This document shows positions 1 through 9,685 of a stretch of 64,000 nucleotides of DNA, in pieces. Location: positions 12,601,323 to 12,665,322 of the forward strand of contig NC_058162.1 in assembly GCF_020080835.1 (NCBI RefSeq), written 5' to 3'. The number at the start of each line of letters is the position of its first letter. The stretch's first letter is position 1. Both the position numbers and the translations under genes were made by a program. The notes under the pieces were generated by a model that made no database searches, was not told the DNA's origin, and worked only from the letters and a program-made list of their open reading frames with translations. The stretch is from Cotesia glomerata. Taxonomy: Eukaryota; Arthropoda; Insecta; Hymenoptera; Braconidae.

Positions 1-483
1 TCGATCCTGACTTTTTTTCAATGTAAAAAGTGACATGCCACAGACTAAGTAATTCGAGAATGCATGGTAATCCTCCAACAGATGGGAAACTACAGTTAAA
101 AAAATAAATTTCACAGCTTGCATCTACACCCGCCAGGGTGCGCTGCAATTATTTTTACATAAACTGTAGCTTCAAGGGGATAGTTTGCTATAAAAAATGC
201 AGCCAACTTGAGATTTAAGTTAGTACCAATTGCAAATTTTTATTTCTGCCCTCCGGCCGGAAAGTGGCAACTTTCTGGCCGCTGCGCTAAACAAAGTTGC
301 CACATTCCGGCTACGTCGAGCAGAAAAATAGTATACACACATTGGCCAGTAAATAAGAAAGCCTCAGATCACATGTTTGCCAACCTCGGCTTCGCCTCGG
401 CCAACAATTACATGTGATCTGAGACTTTTCTTATTTTACTGGCCTAGGTATGTAATATACTATTATCATTACAAAAAATACTG
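1..483. other. Non-coding stretch with two foldback hairpins
   Basis: No gene is visible. A GC-richer hairpin lies at 256-311: GCCGGAAAGTGGCAACTTT at 256-274 pairs with the near-perfect inverse at 293-311. A second foldback at 344-444 has arms containing CTCAGATCACATGT and a GC-rich loop. A partial diverged copy of that second foldback recurs at about 5128-5190, so it belongs to a dispersed repeat. The class is unknown. Confidence 0.55.
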
Positions 484-1017
484 AAATCCGAACAAAAACA
501 GTTTCACTGTAAAAAAAATCGCGCCAAGTCCACGTTCATAAGACTATTAAGAAAAAAAAAATTTTTTTTTTTTCTTTACAAAAAGATATAAAATAGAAAA
601 ATTAACAAATCCAAGTAACCGATATGATTGTATATGATTTTCGGAAATTAAAAAAAATTTTGTTTTAAATTTAAAAATTAAGAAAAAAATTTTAGAACGT
701 ACTTGGTGTGCGTCATTGTGTATTTAAATTTTTTTAAAGTCCTAGTAAATAGATTTTACGAATTTCATTAAAAGTAAAATATTTTGCAACCACGCACACT
801 AAATATGTTCCAAAATTTTTTTTTTTAATTTTTAAATTTACAAAATTTTTTTTAATCTCCGAAAATCATATACAATCATATCGGTTACTTGGATTTTTTA
901 ATTTTTCTATTTTATATCTTTTTGTAAAGAAAAAAAAAAATTTTTTTTTTCTTAATAGTCTTATGAACGTGGACTTGGCGCGATTTTTTTACAGTGAAAC
1001 TGTTTTTGTTCGGATTT
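484..1017. repeat. Near-perfect 534-bp palindromic repeat (foldback/MITE-like)
   Basis: The left arm (484 to about 720) starts AAATCCGAACAAAAACAG. It is matched in inverse by the right arm (about 785-1017), including the internal block with GCGCCAAGTCCACGTTCATA. The spacer at about 740-800 (containing GATTTTACGAATTTC) recurs at 62767-62817, so this is a dispersed repeat rather than a chance palindrome. No coding capacity and no convincing target duplication were seen. A non-autonomous inverted-repeat DNA element is the likeliest reading. Confidence 0.75.
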
Positions 1018-1911
1018 TTATAATTTAGTAAACTGATATTTTATTATTCGTGATAAGAAATAATCATTTTAAGTATACAAACATTTTCGAAACATATTTA
1101 TATTTACTTTTGATACCGGCGGTTTTCTCATATCGCTTATCTTGCTACTTATGTAGTCTTTAATTTTTTTTAACTCTACTTGAACTTTTTCAGGAGTTTT
1201 ATTCAGTGACTCCAAATAGTGTTGGTAAATACCTTAAAAAATACAGTAACATTTATAGATTAGATTTTTAAAAAAATATCTTCACTTGAAAATCAATTAT
1301 TACGACTAAAAAATATTTGTTAAATAAAAGTCAGATAAAATGTCAAAGTAGTTAACATACTTTTTACTACCAACAAACGGGTCGGATCTAAAGGTGGTTT
1401 TTGCGTCTCTTTCTTGTACCGATTTGATTTACCCCCACCTACACTGGAATCTAATAATTCCTGAGGGGAAAAAATCGGAATCAACATTTTCTTCACAAAT
1501 TAAGATCCTGTCTTGGCTTTAAATTTTGCTGCGTCATAAGTAGCATTAGGAATATTAAAATATGGTGGATAAAACTTGTATCCCGGGTCAAAAAATTTAG
1601 TCTGTTTTATGATTAATAAAAATTTTTAATATTTTTCATTCAATTTAATTTTATTATGTGTATCTATTTTATATAAGAATTTAATCTGTTTTTGCCCGTA
1701 CTATTCCCAATTCAGACCAATTTCAGATCATTTTTAATGTTATAATAAAATTATTTTCTATTGCTTCAAGACCAAAATCAGACTTTTTTTGTCATAATCA
1801 TTTAACTGGTTTTGATCGCATCAAGGTCAAAAACAGACCAAAACGTTGCATAATTTTTAGTCAGTTTTTGATCTCCTGTAGACCAAAAACAGACCTTTTA
1901 CGAATTAGATA
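1018..1911. other. AT-rich stretch, nothing recognised
   Basis: No reading frame with recognisable content on either strand. About 1680-1890 has a loosely repeated motif of the type 'AGACCAAAAACAGACC' (for example near 1713, 1770, 1830 and 1872), suggesting a degenerate short tandem array. No other structure is supported. Confidence 0.4.
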
Positions 1912-1990
1912 GTAATAATAATAATAATAATATATTTATTTATTATTATTTCATTCATGTCCTCGAAGATCCTCTACAGGGCACAGCTTT
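1912..1990 (-). repeat. (TAA)n tract, possible 3' tail of a non-LTR element
   Basis: A (TAA/TTA)n simple repeat is followed by a segment which, read on the minus strand, looks like a short retrotransposon 3' end (GCCCTGTAGAGGATC, then AATAAATAAT and the microsatellite). It resembles in organisation the tail of the CR1/L2-type element at about 51530-51600. This is weak evidence; it could be a simple repeat alone. Confidence 0.3.
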
Positions 1991-2221
1991 TCATTCTCTG
2001 AAATTGAAATAGTGATTATTCACTATTTCGTAGTGCAATGTATATAAAGCGGTATTCTTTGCACTAACAAATAGTAAATACCGCTCATTAAATGATGCGT
2101 GAAAGTATAAAATTTAACATTAATCTTGTCATATCTTGTCAACATTTTAATCTTGTCGATGTATTCACATTGTAATAATTTTCCTGTAGTGACACGCAAA
2201 ATCGTGAAGCGTTCCACATTT

Positions 2222-2478
2222 TTATAAATATAAATAATGCTGTGAAGCGGGAAAGAATAGAAGTTACGGTAATTATTACGTGAAGCGTTTCACATTCACG
2301 TAACAGGATATTGGTAGAAAAGGATTGAGAAAGGAATGTGGAGAGGATCATCTTAATGTGAGTTTATAGAATATGCGAGAAAAAATTATTAGATAGCTCG
2401 GACTGGGATTCGAACCCAGAACCTTCCGAAGACATGTCGGCTACTCTACCATTCGAGCTATCCGGTCTGTACTAAATT
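2222..2478 (-). mobile_element. tRNA-headed SINE-like repeat, copy 1
   Basis: On the minus strand, 2467-2396 folds as a degenerate tRNA. It has an intact box A (TAGCTCGAATGG) and box B (GGTTCGAATCC), a perfect 5-bp T-stem, and an acceptor stem with five of seven pairs. The anticodon loop lacks the invariant T33, so it is not a working tRNA. About 175 bp of body follows. A second copy with the same head and body lies on the plus strand at 19155-19412, which makes this a dispersed family. The head is flanked by imperfect inverted repeats (2352-2387 against 2475-2508). No poly(A) tail was seen. A tRNA-derived SINE is the best fit; a tRNA-like module inside a MITE is the alternative. Confidence 0.7.
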
Positions 2479-4427
2479 TCTTTTCGCTTATTCTATATAC
2501 ATTAAGCTACACCGCTGTACCCCAACTTGACGTCTATACAACGGCTTCTAAGTTATGTTAATTACTCTACTCGGCAAAACATCAACAAGTAGAGATCGTT
2601 ACAAAAATTCTTAATCCTACAGTACCCTCATATGGAGCGTCTATACTGCAGTTTCTAACTAAGTCGCGCTGTCCACCGGACTCTCACGCTCTATCAAAAT
2701 TCTTATTCCTGACGGTACCCTCTTATGGAGCGTCTATACCGCAGTTTCTAACTAAGTCGTGCTGTCCACCGGACCCTCACGCTCTATCAAAATTCTTAAT
2801 CCTGACGGTACCCTCTTATGGAGCGTCTATACCGCAGTTTCTAACTAAGTCACGCTGTCCACCGGACCCTCACGCTCTATCAAAATTCTTAATCCTGACG
2901 GTACCCTCTTATGGAGCGTCTATACCGCAGTTTCTAACTAAGTCGCGCTGTCCACCGGACCCTCACGCTCTTAGACTGTCTGAACTACTCTACTCGGCAA
3001 AACATCAACAAGTAGAGAATGTACACACTCACACACACATATCTCGCACGATCTTCACACACATAACCCGCTCACACTCACACACACTGGCTCTACTTAA
3101 CTTTTATTTTTGATTTATAAAATTAAACTCCAAAAATTACAACATTAATTTTTACTAAAATTTTCAGTCATTAGCTCGCAAATAAATCGTAAACCATTTT
3201 CACAACTAATAATTTAATTCTCAAAAAATCTACACTAAAAACCGATGCTTGAATTTATTCCAAATTATCCACGAGTTTAATACTCAACATTAAATAAATT
3301 TTTAGGAACAATATCGACGCAAAATTTTATTCCAATTTCAACTCGTAATTTTATTTCTTAAATCTTGAATGAATTCTTAAGAATATTTCTTAATAATATT
3401 CTGACTAATTTTTTGGGACTTAATCCACGCCGTTAAATATTTTTATAAATAATTCCAATAAAATAATAATTTTAGTCTTCAATAGTTCAATGTATAAATG
3501 ACCACGTGGAATTTTTCGATTTATAAATAATTAATAAAACAAATTATCTCAATGTAAAATAAATTCACGAAAAATTATCCACGGGTATCCAATCTTATTT
3601 GCGTCGAAGTTCAGTAGCCAATTCTCAATAAATTATATTAAATAAATAATACTTTCTTGTAAGAATTAATATTAAATAATAATAATTCAATTGTTCTTAC
3701 TAATAAATTATCACGTGAAATAATTGCCAGGAATTTGCGCGCTCAAAATGGACGCCGATGTTCGTTAGTGCGTAGCAAGCCTTGACCTCGGGTATACGAG
3801 CGGCGCTTGCCCGATTGTGAGCTGCCGATTGGAATTATTCTCGGTGTTCAGAAATTAATTAATATTTTATTAATAAAAAATGAATTTATTTAAGCCAATC
3901 TAGGATGTTAATGATTATTAACTGGCCGAATCAATAATTTAATTTCTCACGACTCCTAAACCCAAGAGGTCTAGAACATTTCTCGGGTATAAAATCCCCC
4001 AAGAGGAATGCTCACAATGCTAACGAATCAAATCAGTTAAAATAATTAATTATTATTGAGCAAATTATTATAAAAAATTGAATTATCAAAATTTAATTAA
4101 TAATGAGAAGTAGTAAAATTGATGAGCCGGGTATACGACCCCCTTGGTTCATCAAAAATGTAAAAGTCTCAATACCTGGTTAAATTTGTGCTGAGGAAAC
4201 TCTTTGTTCAAAACTGACTTCCTTCTTGAACTTTTTGGCTGCTGATGTTGTTGAACTGAGCACTGCACTACTTCTAACTCACCGCAGCTACGCGATCAGC
4301 CAAGAAACCTCAGACTTACCCCCACTTAACGCTAATGGGTCCCGAAGACCGAGACGCGCCAGTGCTGCGTCGAATAATTATCATGCGTGATCGGTTTTAC
4401 CGATACAGGGTAAATTACCCTGTTACA
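2479..4427 (-). mobile_element. LTR-like segment (minus orientation)
   Basis: The right edge, read on the minus strand, begins TGTAACAGGGTAATTTACC (ending at plus 4427), the TG start expected of an LTR. It resembles the TGTAACGG start of the LTRs at 53884 and 52901. The layout also matches those LTRs: a GC-richer start, a long AT-rich middle, then repeats with a core like GGAGCGTCTATACC. The left end was not located and may be cut by the SINE at 2222-2478. No gag or pol coding was seen. Probably a degraded solo LTR of a related family. Confidence 0.5.
2603..2972. repeat. Tandem array, period about 93 bp, four copies
   Basis: Four successive units start with AAAATTCTTA(A/T)TCC at about 2604, 2697, 2789 and 2882. 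Each contains ATGGAGCGTCTATAC and CGCTGTCCACCGGAC or close variants. The last three units differ at only a few bases. Shorter arrays with the same core occur at 45340-45440 and, inverted, at 55970-56150 inside the LTRs there. Confidence 0.9.
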
Positions 4428-5127
4428 ATGTTTAGAAAAATAATTTGTTAACTAACAATTTTCTTCAATAAACAGTACCGAAAATTAATTTGTTTCATTA
4501 AATTCATTAAAACAAAAAAATTTATAAATATAATAATTGTAATTAATTTCTGTTTATTGTAAACTTTTTCTTTTATTATTTTGAAATAATGTTAAACTCA
4601 AAAATTTTTGGTGAATAATGAGGTATATTGAGTTAAATCATTGATAAGTTGAAATAATAAATTTTGTTCTATTATTAATTAATTAATTATTTTTTTCCTC
4701 CTATTCGGCCCTCTGTAACTTCATTTCTGTTGAGTTTAAAAAAAAAATAGATATCTACAATTTTGTAGAGAATTAAATATTCTGTAATATAGTTGAGACC
4801 GAAATTAAAAATAAATTTTATTTATGTAGTTATTTTAAAAATAAAAAAAAAGAAATTTCACAATGTTATTTAAATGGGAAAGGAGACCCTTACCCTCCTT
4901 GCGCCTACTCAATTTTTAAGATATTAAGCTTAAACTTTAGGAGAATTTTTTTTTATATTGAAGAAACTTTTAAGATATCAATACTGTCATTCTAATACGT
5001 CGTATCCCACATTTAGAAAATTTTACAGCAGACGGTAAAAACGATTCATTTTTAGCATTGATTAAATGGGATTCGACTGACGAAAATATTCATTATCAAA
5101 CTATTTGACCTTTAATAGTAGATTACA
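4428..5127. other. AT-rich stretch, nothing recognised
   Basis: No gene or clear repeat was identified on either strand; mostly A/T runs. Confidence 0.4.
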
Positions 5128-5190
5128 CTCCTAGGGAAGTAAAGTAAGAAATGTCTCAGATCACATGTAATTGTTCGCTGAGGCGAAACC
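5128..5190 (-). repeat. Partial copy of the foldback repeat seen at 344-444
   Basis: Contains CTCAGATCACATGTAATTGTT followed by a GAGGCGAA block, matching the reverse complement of about 395-460. It is only one arm and diverged. It supports the view that the foldback near the window start is a dispersed element. Confidence 0.5.
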
Positions 5191-5261
5191 GAATTAGAAT
5201 GGCATCATTGACATGTTTAATAGAAAAAAAAAAAAAAAAAGTTATTTTGACACAGTCTAAT

Positions 5262-5530
5262 ATACATTTTGGTATTGAGAAGGATTCAGAAAAATTCACG
5301 AACTCGAATTCATATTAATTAATCTCAAGTCAACGCATAATCGGAAATGTGAAACGTTTTTGGTATTGAGAAGGATTCAGAAAGATTGAAAACTCTCAAT
5401 TCATTTAAATCTTTTTCAATCCTACTCGTAACCCGAAAATGTGGAACTTTCTTGTTATTGAAAAGGATTCAAAAAGATTAAAAATATCAATTCATTTGAA
5501 TCTTTTTCAATTCATGAGGAATTCAAAAAT
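5262..5530. repeat. Tandem repeat, period about 90 bp, nearly three copies
   Basis: The phrase TTTTGGTATTGAGAAGGATT or a close variant recurs at about 5267, 5357 and 5449. Each is followed by an AATCTTTTTCAAT-type block. The units are clearly related but diverged, so the array is older than the one at 2603. Confidence 0.65.
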
Positions 5531-6001
5531 TCTTATATTATTTTAAGCGTTATGTAAAGATTTTTTCTTTACACATTTAATTAATTATATTAAAAAATTG
5601 ATAATAATTTTCTTTTATTTTTAATTGTTATGTCCGAATTAATTATAATTAAATAATTATTGGTAGAGTGGGCCTTGAGGAGGCTCGGACACATTTTCAA
5701 ATAGAGTTTCTCTTGTAGACAAGCTACAAGAGTTTTATTTTTATTGTGGGTTTCGAACGCCTCCCGGTAACCAGGAGTTCCAACGGCGAACTTAAAGGGA
5801 AGTCGATAACAAATACTGAACTCACAGTCGTCCTTTATGAATTTTTCACCTGATTTGAATTTAAATTGTCTGATCGGTAAGTCCTGGATTGGCTTCTCCT
5901 CCTTCTCTCGTGGTGGAGATCGGAGTAGTGGAAGAGGTTCAGGATCTTAATTTAGAATGAAGTGAAGCACGAAGTTCTGGTTTTTATAATTTATTAAATT
6001 T

Positions 6002-6482
6002 CAGTAGAACCTCGTTAAGTCGAACCTCGACAAGTCGAAAACCTCCTTAACTCGAAGAAATGTTTCATCCCCTTCCCTCCAAGCCCCAAAACCTCCGTTG
6101 CTCGAAATTTTTAACCTCTATAAGTCGAAATGATTAGTGAGTCCCTACAATTTATTTATGTACATATTTTCCCTCCATAACTCGAAAAATAAAATTTTAC
6201 CTCTGTATCTCGAACATAGCAATGTTTTATTTTATAACATCTACAACTTGATTGTTTGAGACTTTTAATACCTTTAAGAATTTGCCGACAGTGTAAGTAT
6301 ACACTGATAAAAAAATTAATTTGACTCAAGAGCCACGTTACCTCAAAATTTATAAAAATGAATCTCAACCTCTTTATGTCGAATCAAAATCTGCCTAAGT
6401 CGAAACCCTCTATAACTCGAAAACTCTATAACTCGAATTTTTTTGCCTCTCCCTTGGAGTTCGAGTTATAGAGGTTCTACTG
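6002..6482. mobile_element. MITE with Tc1/mariner (pogo-like) termini
   Basis: Left end CAGTAGAACCTCGTTAAGTC and right end GAGTTATAGAGGTTCTACTG are inverted repeats of the type seen in pogo/Tigger-like elements. The interior has several more TCGAA-containing blocks in both orientations. At 481 bp it has no transposase, so it is non-autonomous. A TA duplication is not clear on the left side. It sits inside the solo LTR, so it inserted later. Confidence 0.7.
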
Positions 6483-6554
6483 TATTTGCCCTATGGGCGA
6501 GATGCACTCAATGTACACTATTTCACTTATGTACACTATGCACACTCAATGTAC

Positions 6555-6682
6555 CCGTACTGAAAAAAAATATACGCCGCATATACGGGGGCAAAAAATA
6601 GTATGTGACGCATATATTTTATATGTGCGACGTATATGTATTTTTGTCAGCATATATGCGCAAATATATTTTTTCACTGTGG
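6555..6682. mobile_element. Small MITE with possible GTAC duplication
   Basis: A 128-bp AT-rich unit has inverted ends (CTGAAAAAAAATATACG on the left, the inverse of AATATATTTTTTCACTG on the right) and a palindromic interior. It is flanked by GTAC at 6551-6554 and 6683-6686. It interrupts a short local repeat (CAATGTACACTATTTCAC) whose uninterrupted form is visible next door. Confidence 0.45.
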
Positions 6683-7418
6683 GTACACTATTTCACTTAA
6701 ACTATACACTTATAATTATGTTTTAACAGTTTTGAATGTTTATTAATAAATGAGTTCGTGACCGGAGTGACGACTCCGGCAGACACTTAAATTCGCCGTT
6801 AATTAAGTAATAGATCGAAAGTTTATAATTTGGATAAATGTATCACTGCGGACAACGGGGCCCTCGATACGGCTCGTAAATCACACTGTCGTTGTTCGTA
6901 GAAGATATAAATTAAAAATCGAATTGAGATCAATTTAGATTTTGTATACGTGACCGAGTGCTGTATACTGCTTCATACGTAACACGGTACGAAGACACAC
7001 ACGGGTTCTACGAGGATACTTTCCCTCGTATTCTTTGATAAAAGACTGAACATTTGATCCGTGGTGTTTGGTGGTTTTTATACACCCGGATCGTGATTTT
7101 TGGAGGGGAGTTAAATTTTGTTATTGGTCTAAAATTGCAAATTTGACCAATAACGTGGGTAGTGTGCTCATTTCTTAATCAAGGTGTTGTCCGAGTGATT
7201 GCCAAAATTTATAAAGTGCAAGAGTTGCACTTTTCGTCGACAGGGGAGAGACCCTGTGTGTTATATGAGGCAATGCCGGATGTAACATAATTATAGTATA
7301 AATTTTTCGAGTGTGAAAATTGTCTCTCGTTTGGCTCTTTGTAAGAGGCCCGGGGAAATTCCCGCAATAAGTTTAGGGCCCAGATACATTAAAGGCATTA
7401 GAATCCAAATAGATAGAA

Positions 7419-8121
7419 AAAAAAATTAGGAAAACGGTTGACCCTGAAGGCCATCCCTGCAACTTCCCGCCAACTCTATACCTAAACGCTTGAAATTGCA
7501 CTTATGACGTTTTTGAGCTCTTCGAGCTCATAAATACAATTTGTGTGTTATTTTGAGCTCTCCGAGCTCAAAAAATAGCTTTTGTATGCTTTTGAGCTCT
7601 TCGAGCTCAGAAGTTTAATAGAGGTTTGATAAAATACTATTTTTTGAATTTTCAAATCGCAATAACTTATGAATGAATGAACCGGTTTTCACGCGGTTGG
7701 TAGCATTCAACGCAGTTTCTTAAGTTTCATGAAGAATCTTTAAGTTTAAATTGATCGAACAAAAAATTTCGGAGTAATTCCGAAAAAACACTTTTTTCGG
7801 TTTTCTTTCGTTCACGCTATCTCTCGAACGAATCAACTGAATTTGACCAGATTAGCGATGATCAATATGGTTTTTCAAGTTCAAAGGCGGATTAGTTTTT
7901 GGAGTTGATCGATGAAGCCGTTTACAAGTTATTCCAAAAAAACCACTTTCAAAAAAAAATTTTTTCCGATTTTTTTTTAGATTTCTCATAATTTCTCAAA
8001 ATCTATCGGTCCGAATCGATTCAAATTCATAGAAAATCTAAGTTTGAGGGAACTCTTTAGACCACCGTTTGGTAGATTCCGATCGGTTCAATCGTTCAAA
8101 AGTTATAAGCGATTCACATAC

Positions 8122-8162
<41 letters not shown>
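7419..8162 (-). repeat. GAGCTC-family repeat, copy 1 (minus), cut at its (CA)n
   Basis: It starts with the family's conserved end (AAAACGGTTGACCCTGAAGG, then CCATCCCTGCAACTTCCCGC). Three GAGCTC...GAGCTC palindromes follow at about 7516-7530, 7556-7570 and 7593-7607. Next come the body blocks shared with other copies and a (CA)n tract at 8123-8162. The other half of the family consensus is missing because an R1-clade retrotransposon sequence begins directly after the (CA)n. Confidence 0.8.
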
Positions 8163-8168
<6 letters not shown>

Positions 8169-8817
8169 AGCGGAGATATGGGCAGACTTATTAAAGCAGA
8201 AGACCTACCGGCGAAAGATCGCAGCAGTACAGCGGCGAGGCGCTCTCAGGGTTGCCTGTGCCTACCGCACAGTTTCCGAAGCGGCTGTATTGGTCATTGC
8301 AGGAGCCGCGCCCATCGACCTATTAGCGTTCGAAAGAGCAAAACTCTATGACGCTAAAGACAGTGATGATAACATGAAGGACGCAAGAACGAGGATAAAG
8401 GCGGAAACGCAGCAAGAGTGGCAGGACCGATGGACATCGGGAGAGACGGGCAGATGGACGGCGCGCCTGATCCCAAACATCAACGTCTGGCTCTCTCGGA
8501 AGCACGGGGGTACGGACTTCTTCCTGACCCAGCTATTGACGGGACATGGGCAGTTTAATGCCTATCTTTTCAAGATGGGTTTGCACAGCACACCAACGTG
8601 TAAATACTGCCCGGATAAAATCGACGACGCCGAACACACATTCTTCGAGTGTGCTCGATGGAAGGACTACAGAAGAAGCACCGAAGAGATCATAGGCACC
8701 AGGCTCTCCCCCTCAAGCCTGGTGACCTATATGATCAAACAAGAGGAAAACTGGTCAGCTGTTGCAGTTTATGCACAGCACCTCCTGAAAGACAAAATCG
8801 CAGAAAGGGACCAGTAG
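8163..8817 (+). pseudogene. C-terminal fragment of R1-clade ORF2 (post-RT region)
   Basis: The frame stays open from the (CA)n to the stop at 8817 but has no start of its own. It shows the region after the reverse transcriptase that is typical of R1-clade ORF2: CAYRTVSEAAVLVIAGAAP, then GRWTARLIPNINVWLSRKHG, then LTGHGQFNAYLFKMGLH. A cysteine/histidine zinc-knuckle-like CKYC...EHTFFEC follows. The endonuclease and reverse transcriptase domains that should precede it are absent because of 5' truncation, so it cannot act alone. It shares the LTGHG...C..C...EH arrangement with a separate fragment at 12194-12526. No frame damage is seen within the fragment, suggesting a fairly recent insertion. 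Confidence 0.8.
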
Positions 8818-9048
8818 CCAGGAGTAGGCGTCGTGAGACGCAGCACGACTGGATTGAAGTAATGCTAACGCGGTTCCAATCCAGTCCTCCCCGTACCATC
8901 TAGGGATGTTTTTTTTAGTGGGTAAAAATCTCCACACTACCGACTATCGATATCTGCCGGAAGATGGGCGGCAGAGTTAACGATACCGGTGTCTTTTGAA
9001 GATCTTTCTTTGTACGTCTTTACAAAAAAAAAAAAAAAAAAAAAAAAA
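8163..9048 (+). mobile_element. 5'-truncated R1-clade non-LTR retrotransposon (3' end with poly(A))
   Basis: It begins at the end of a (CA)n tract inside a GAGCTC-family repeat. It carries the C-terminal part of ORF2 (to 8817), a roughly 200-bp 3' UTR and a poly(A) run at about 9023-9048, immediately followed by more (CA)n. Flanking by CA repeats on both sides fits an R1-clade lineage that targets such microsatellites; Mino- and Waldo-type elements are known for this. Assignment to a named family is inference. Confidence 0.75.
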
Positions 9049-9051
9049 AAC

Positions 9052-9111
<60 letters not shown>
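9049..9111. repeat. (CA)n microsatellite between two R1-clade fragments
   Basis: About 63 bp of CA dinucleotides with one CG variant near each end. It separates the poly(A) tail of the upstream R1-clade fragment from the 5' end of the next R1-clade element. A (CA)n of about 40 bp also precedes the upstream fragment (8123-8162). Confidence 0.95.
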
Positions 9112-9113
<2 letters not shown>

Positions 9114-9685
9114 CCGTCGGAAGAAGCCAAACGCCCACCGGGCGCGTCCCCAGGTAGCGGATATGGGGGGTCCTAACCGGTCGTAAGATCGGCAGATTGG
9201 GGCGAAATAAAATAGCCCTCGCGGACCAAATCAGGCATCGGAGCTGAAGAGTAACAGCCACCGTCCGTGTATCCTTGTGAGTCGGAGAAAGCTCGCTGTT
9301 TTTCGGAGCAGAGGGTAAGAGCGAAATAAAATAGCTCTCGCGGTAAAAAACGAAAGCTCCCCTTTCAGCAGCAAAGGTTGGTCACACCATCTGACCTAGG
9401 GTCACGTACGCAAGCGGATACGGTGACGCTGCTCGAAAGAGATGTGCGAAATGATCCTTATAGCGCGGTGTACGTGGTAACTCCCGGCATCTACGTGCCG
9501 CACCCACGGGAGCAAGAGGAAGCCGATGAAGGAAGCAGGTGCAGGGTCGAAGCGGTTGAGATTTCCCGCTTCAATGACCGAAAGCTCTTATAGCAATGGA
9601 GGTAGCTGTAAGAGTGATCACCCCTCCTCTTCCGGAAGCATCGCGTTCGGAGACGACCTTTTGTTTTGGAGTATCACTCAAAATC

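Larger units (their letters stand above)
5626..7287 (+). mobile_element. Solo LTR with TAAT target duplication
   Basis: The segment begins TGTTATGTCCG and ends CGGATGTAACA, an 11-bp terminal inverted repeat with two mismatches and the TG...CA ends typical of LTRs. It is bounded by TAAT on both sides (5622-5625 and 7288-7291), a 4-bp duplication as made by Gypsy- or BEL-type integrases. No internal gag/pol is present, so it is probably a solo LTR left by recombination. Its 1.66-kb length includes two later MITE insertions (6002-6482 and 6555-6682). Orientation cannot be proved without internal sequence. Confidence 0.65.

Noticed and set aside
2396..2467. Functional tRNA gene
   Set aside because: Two acceptor mismatches, no T33 in the anticodon loop, and a second copy with the same body at 19166 show a repeat family.
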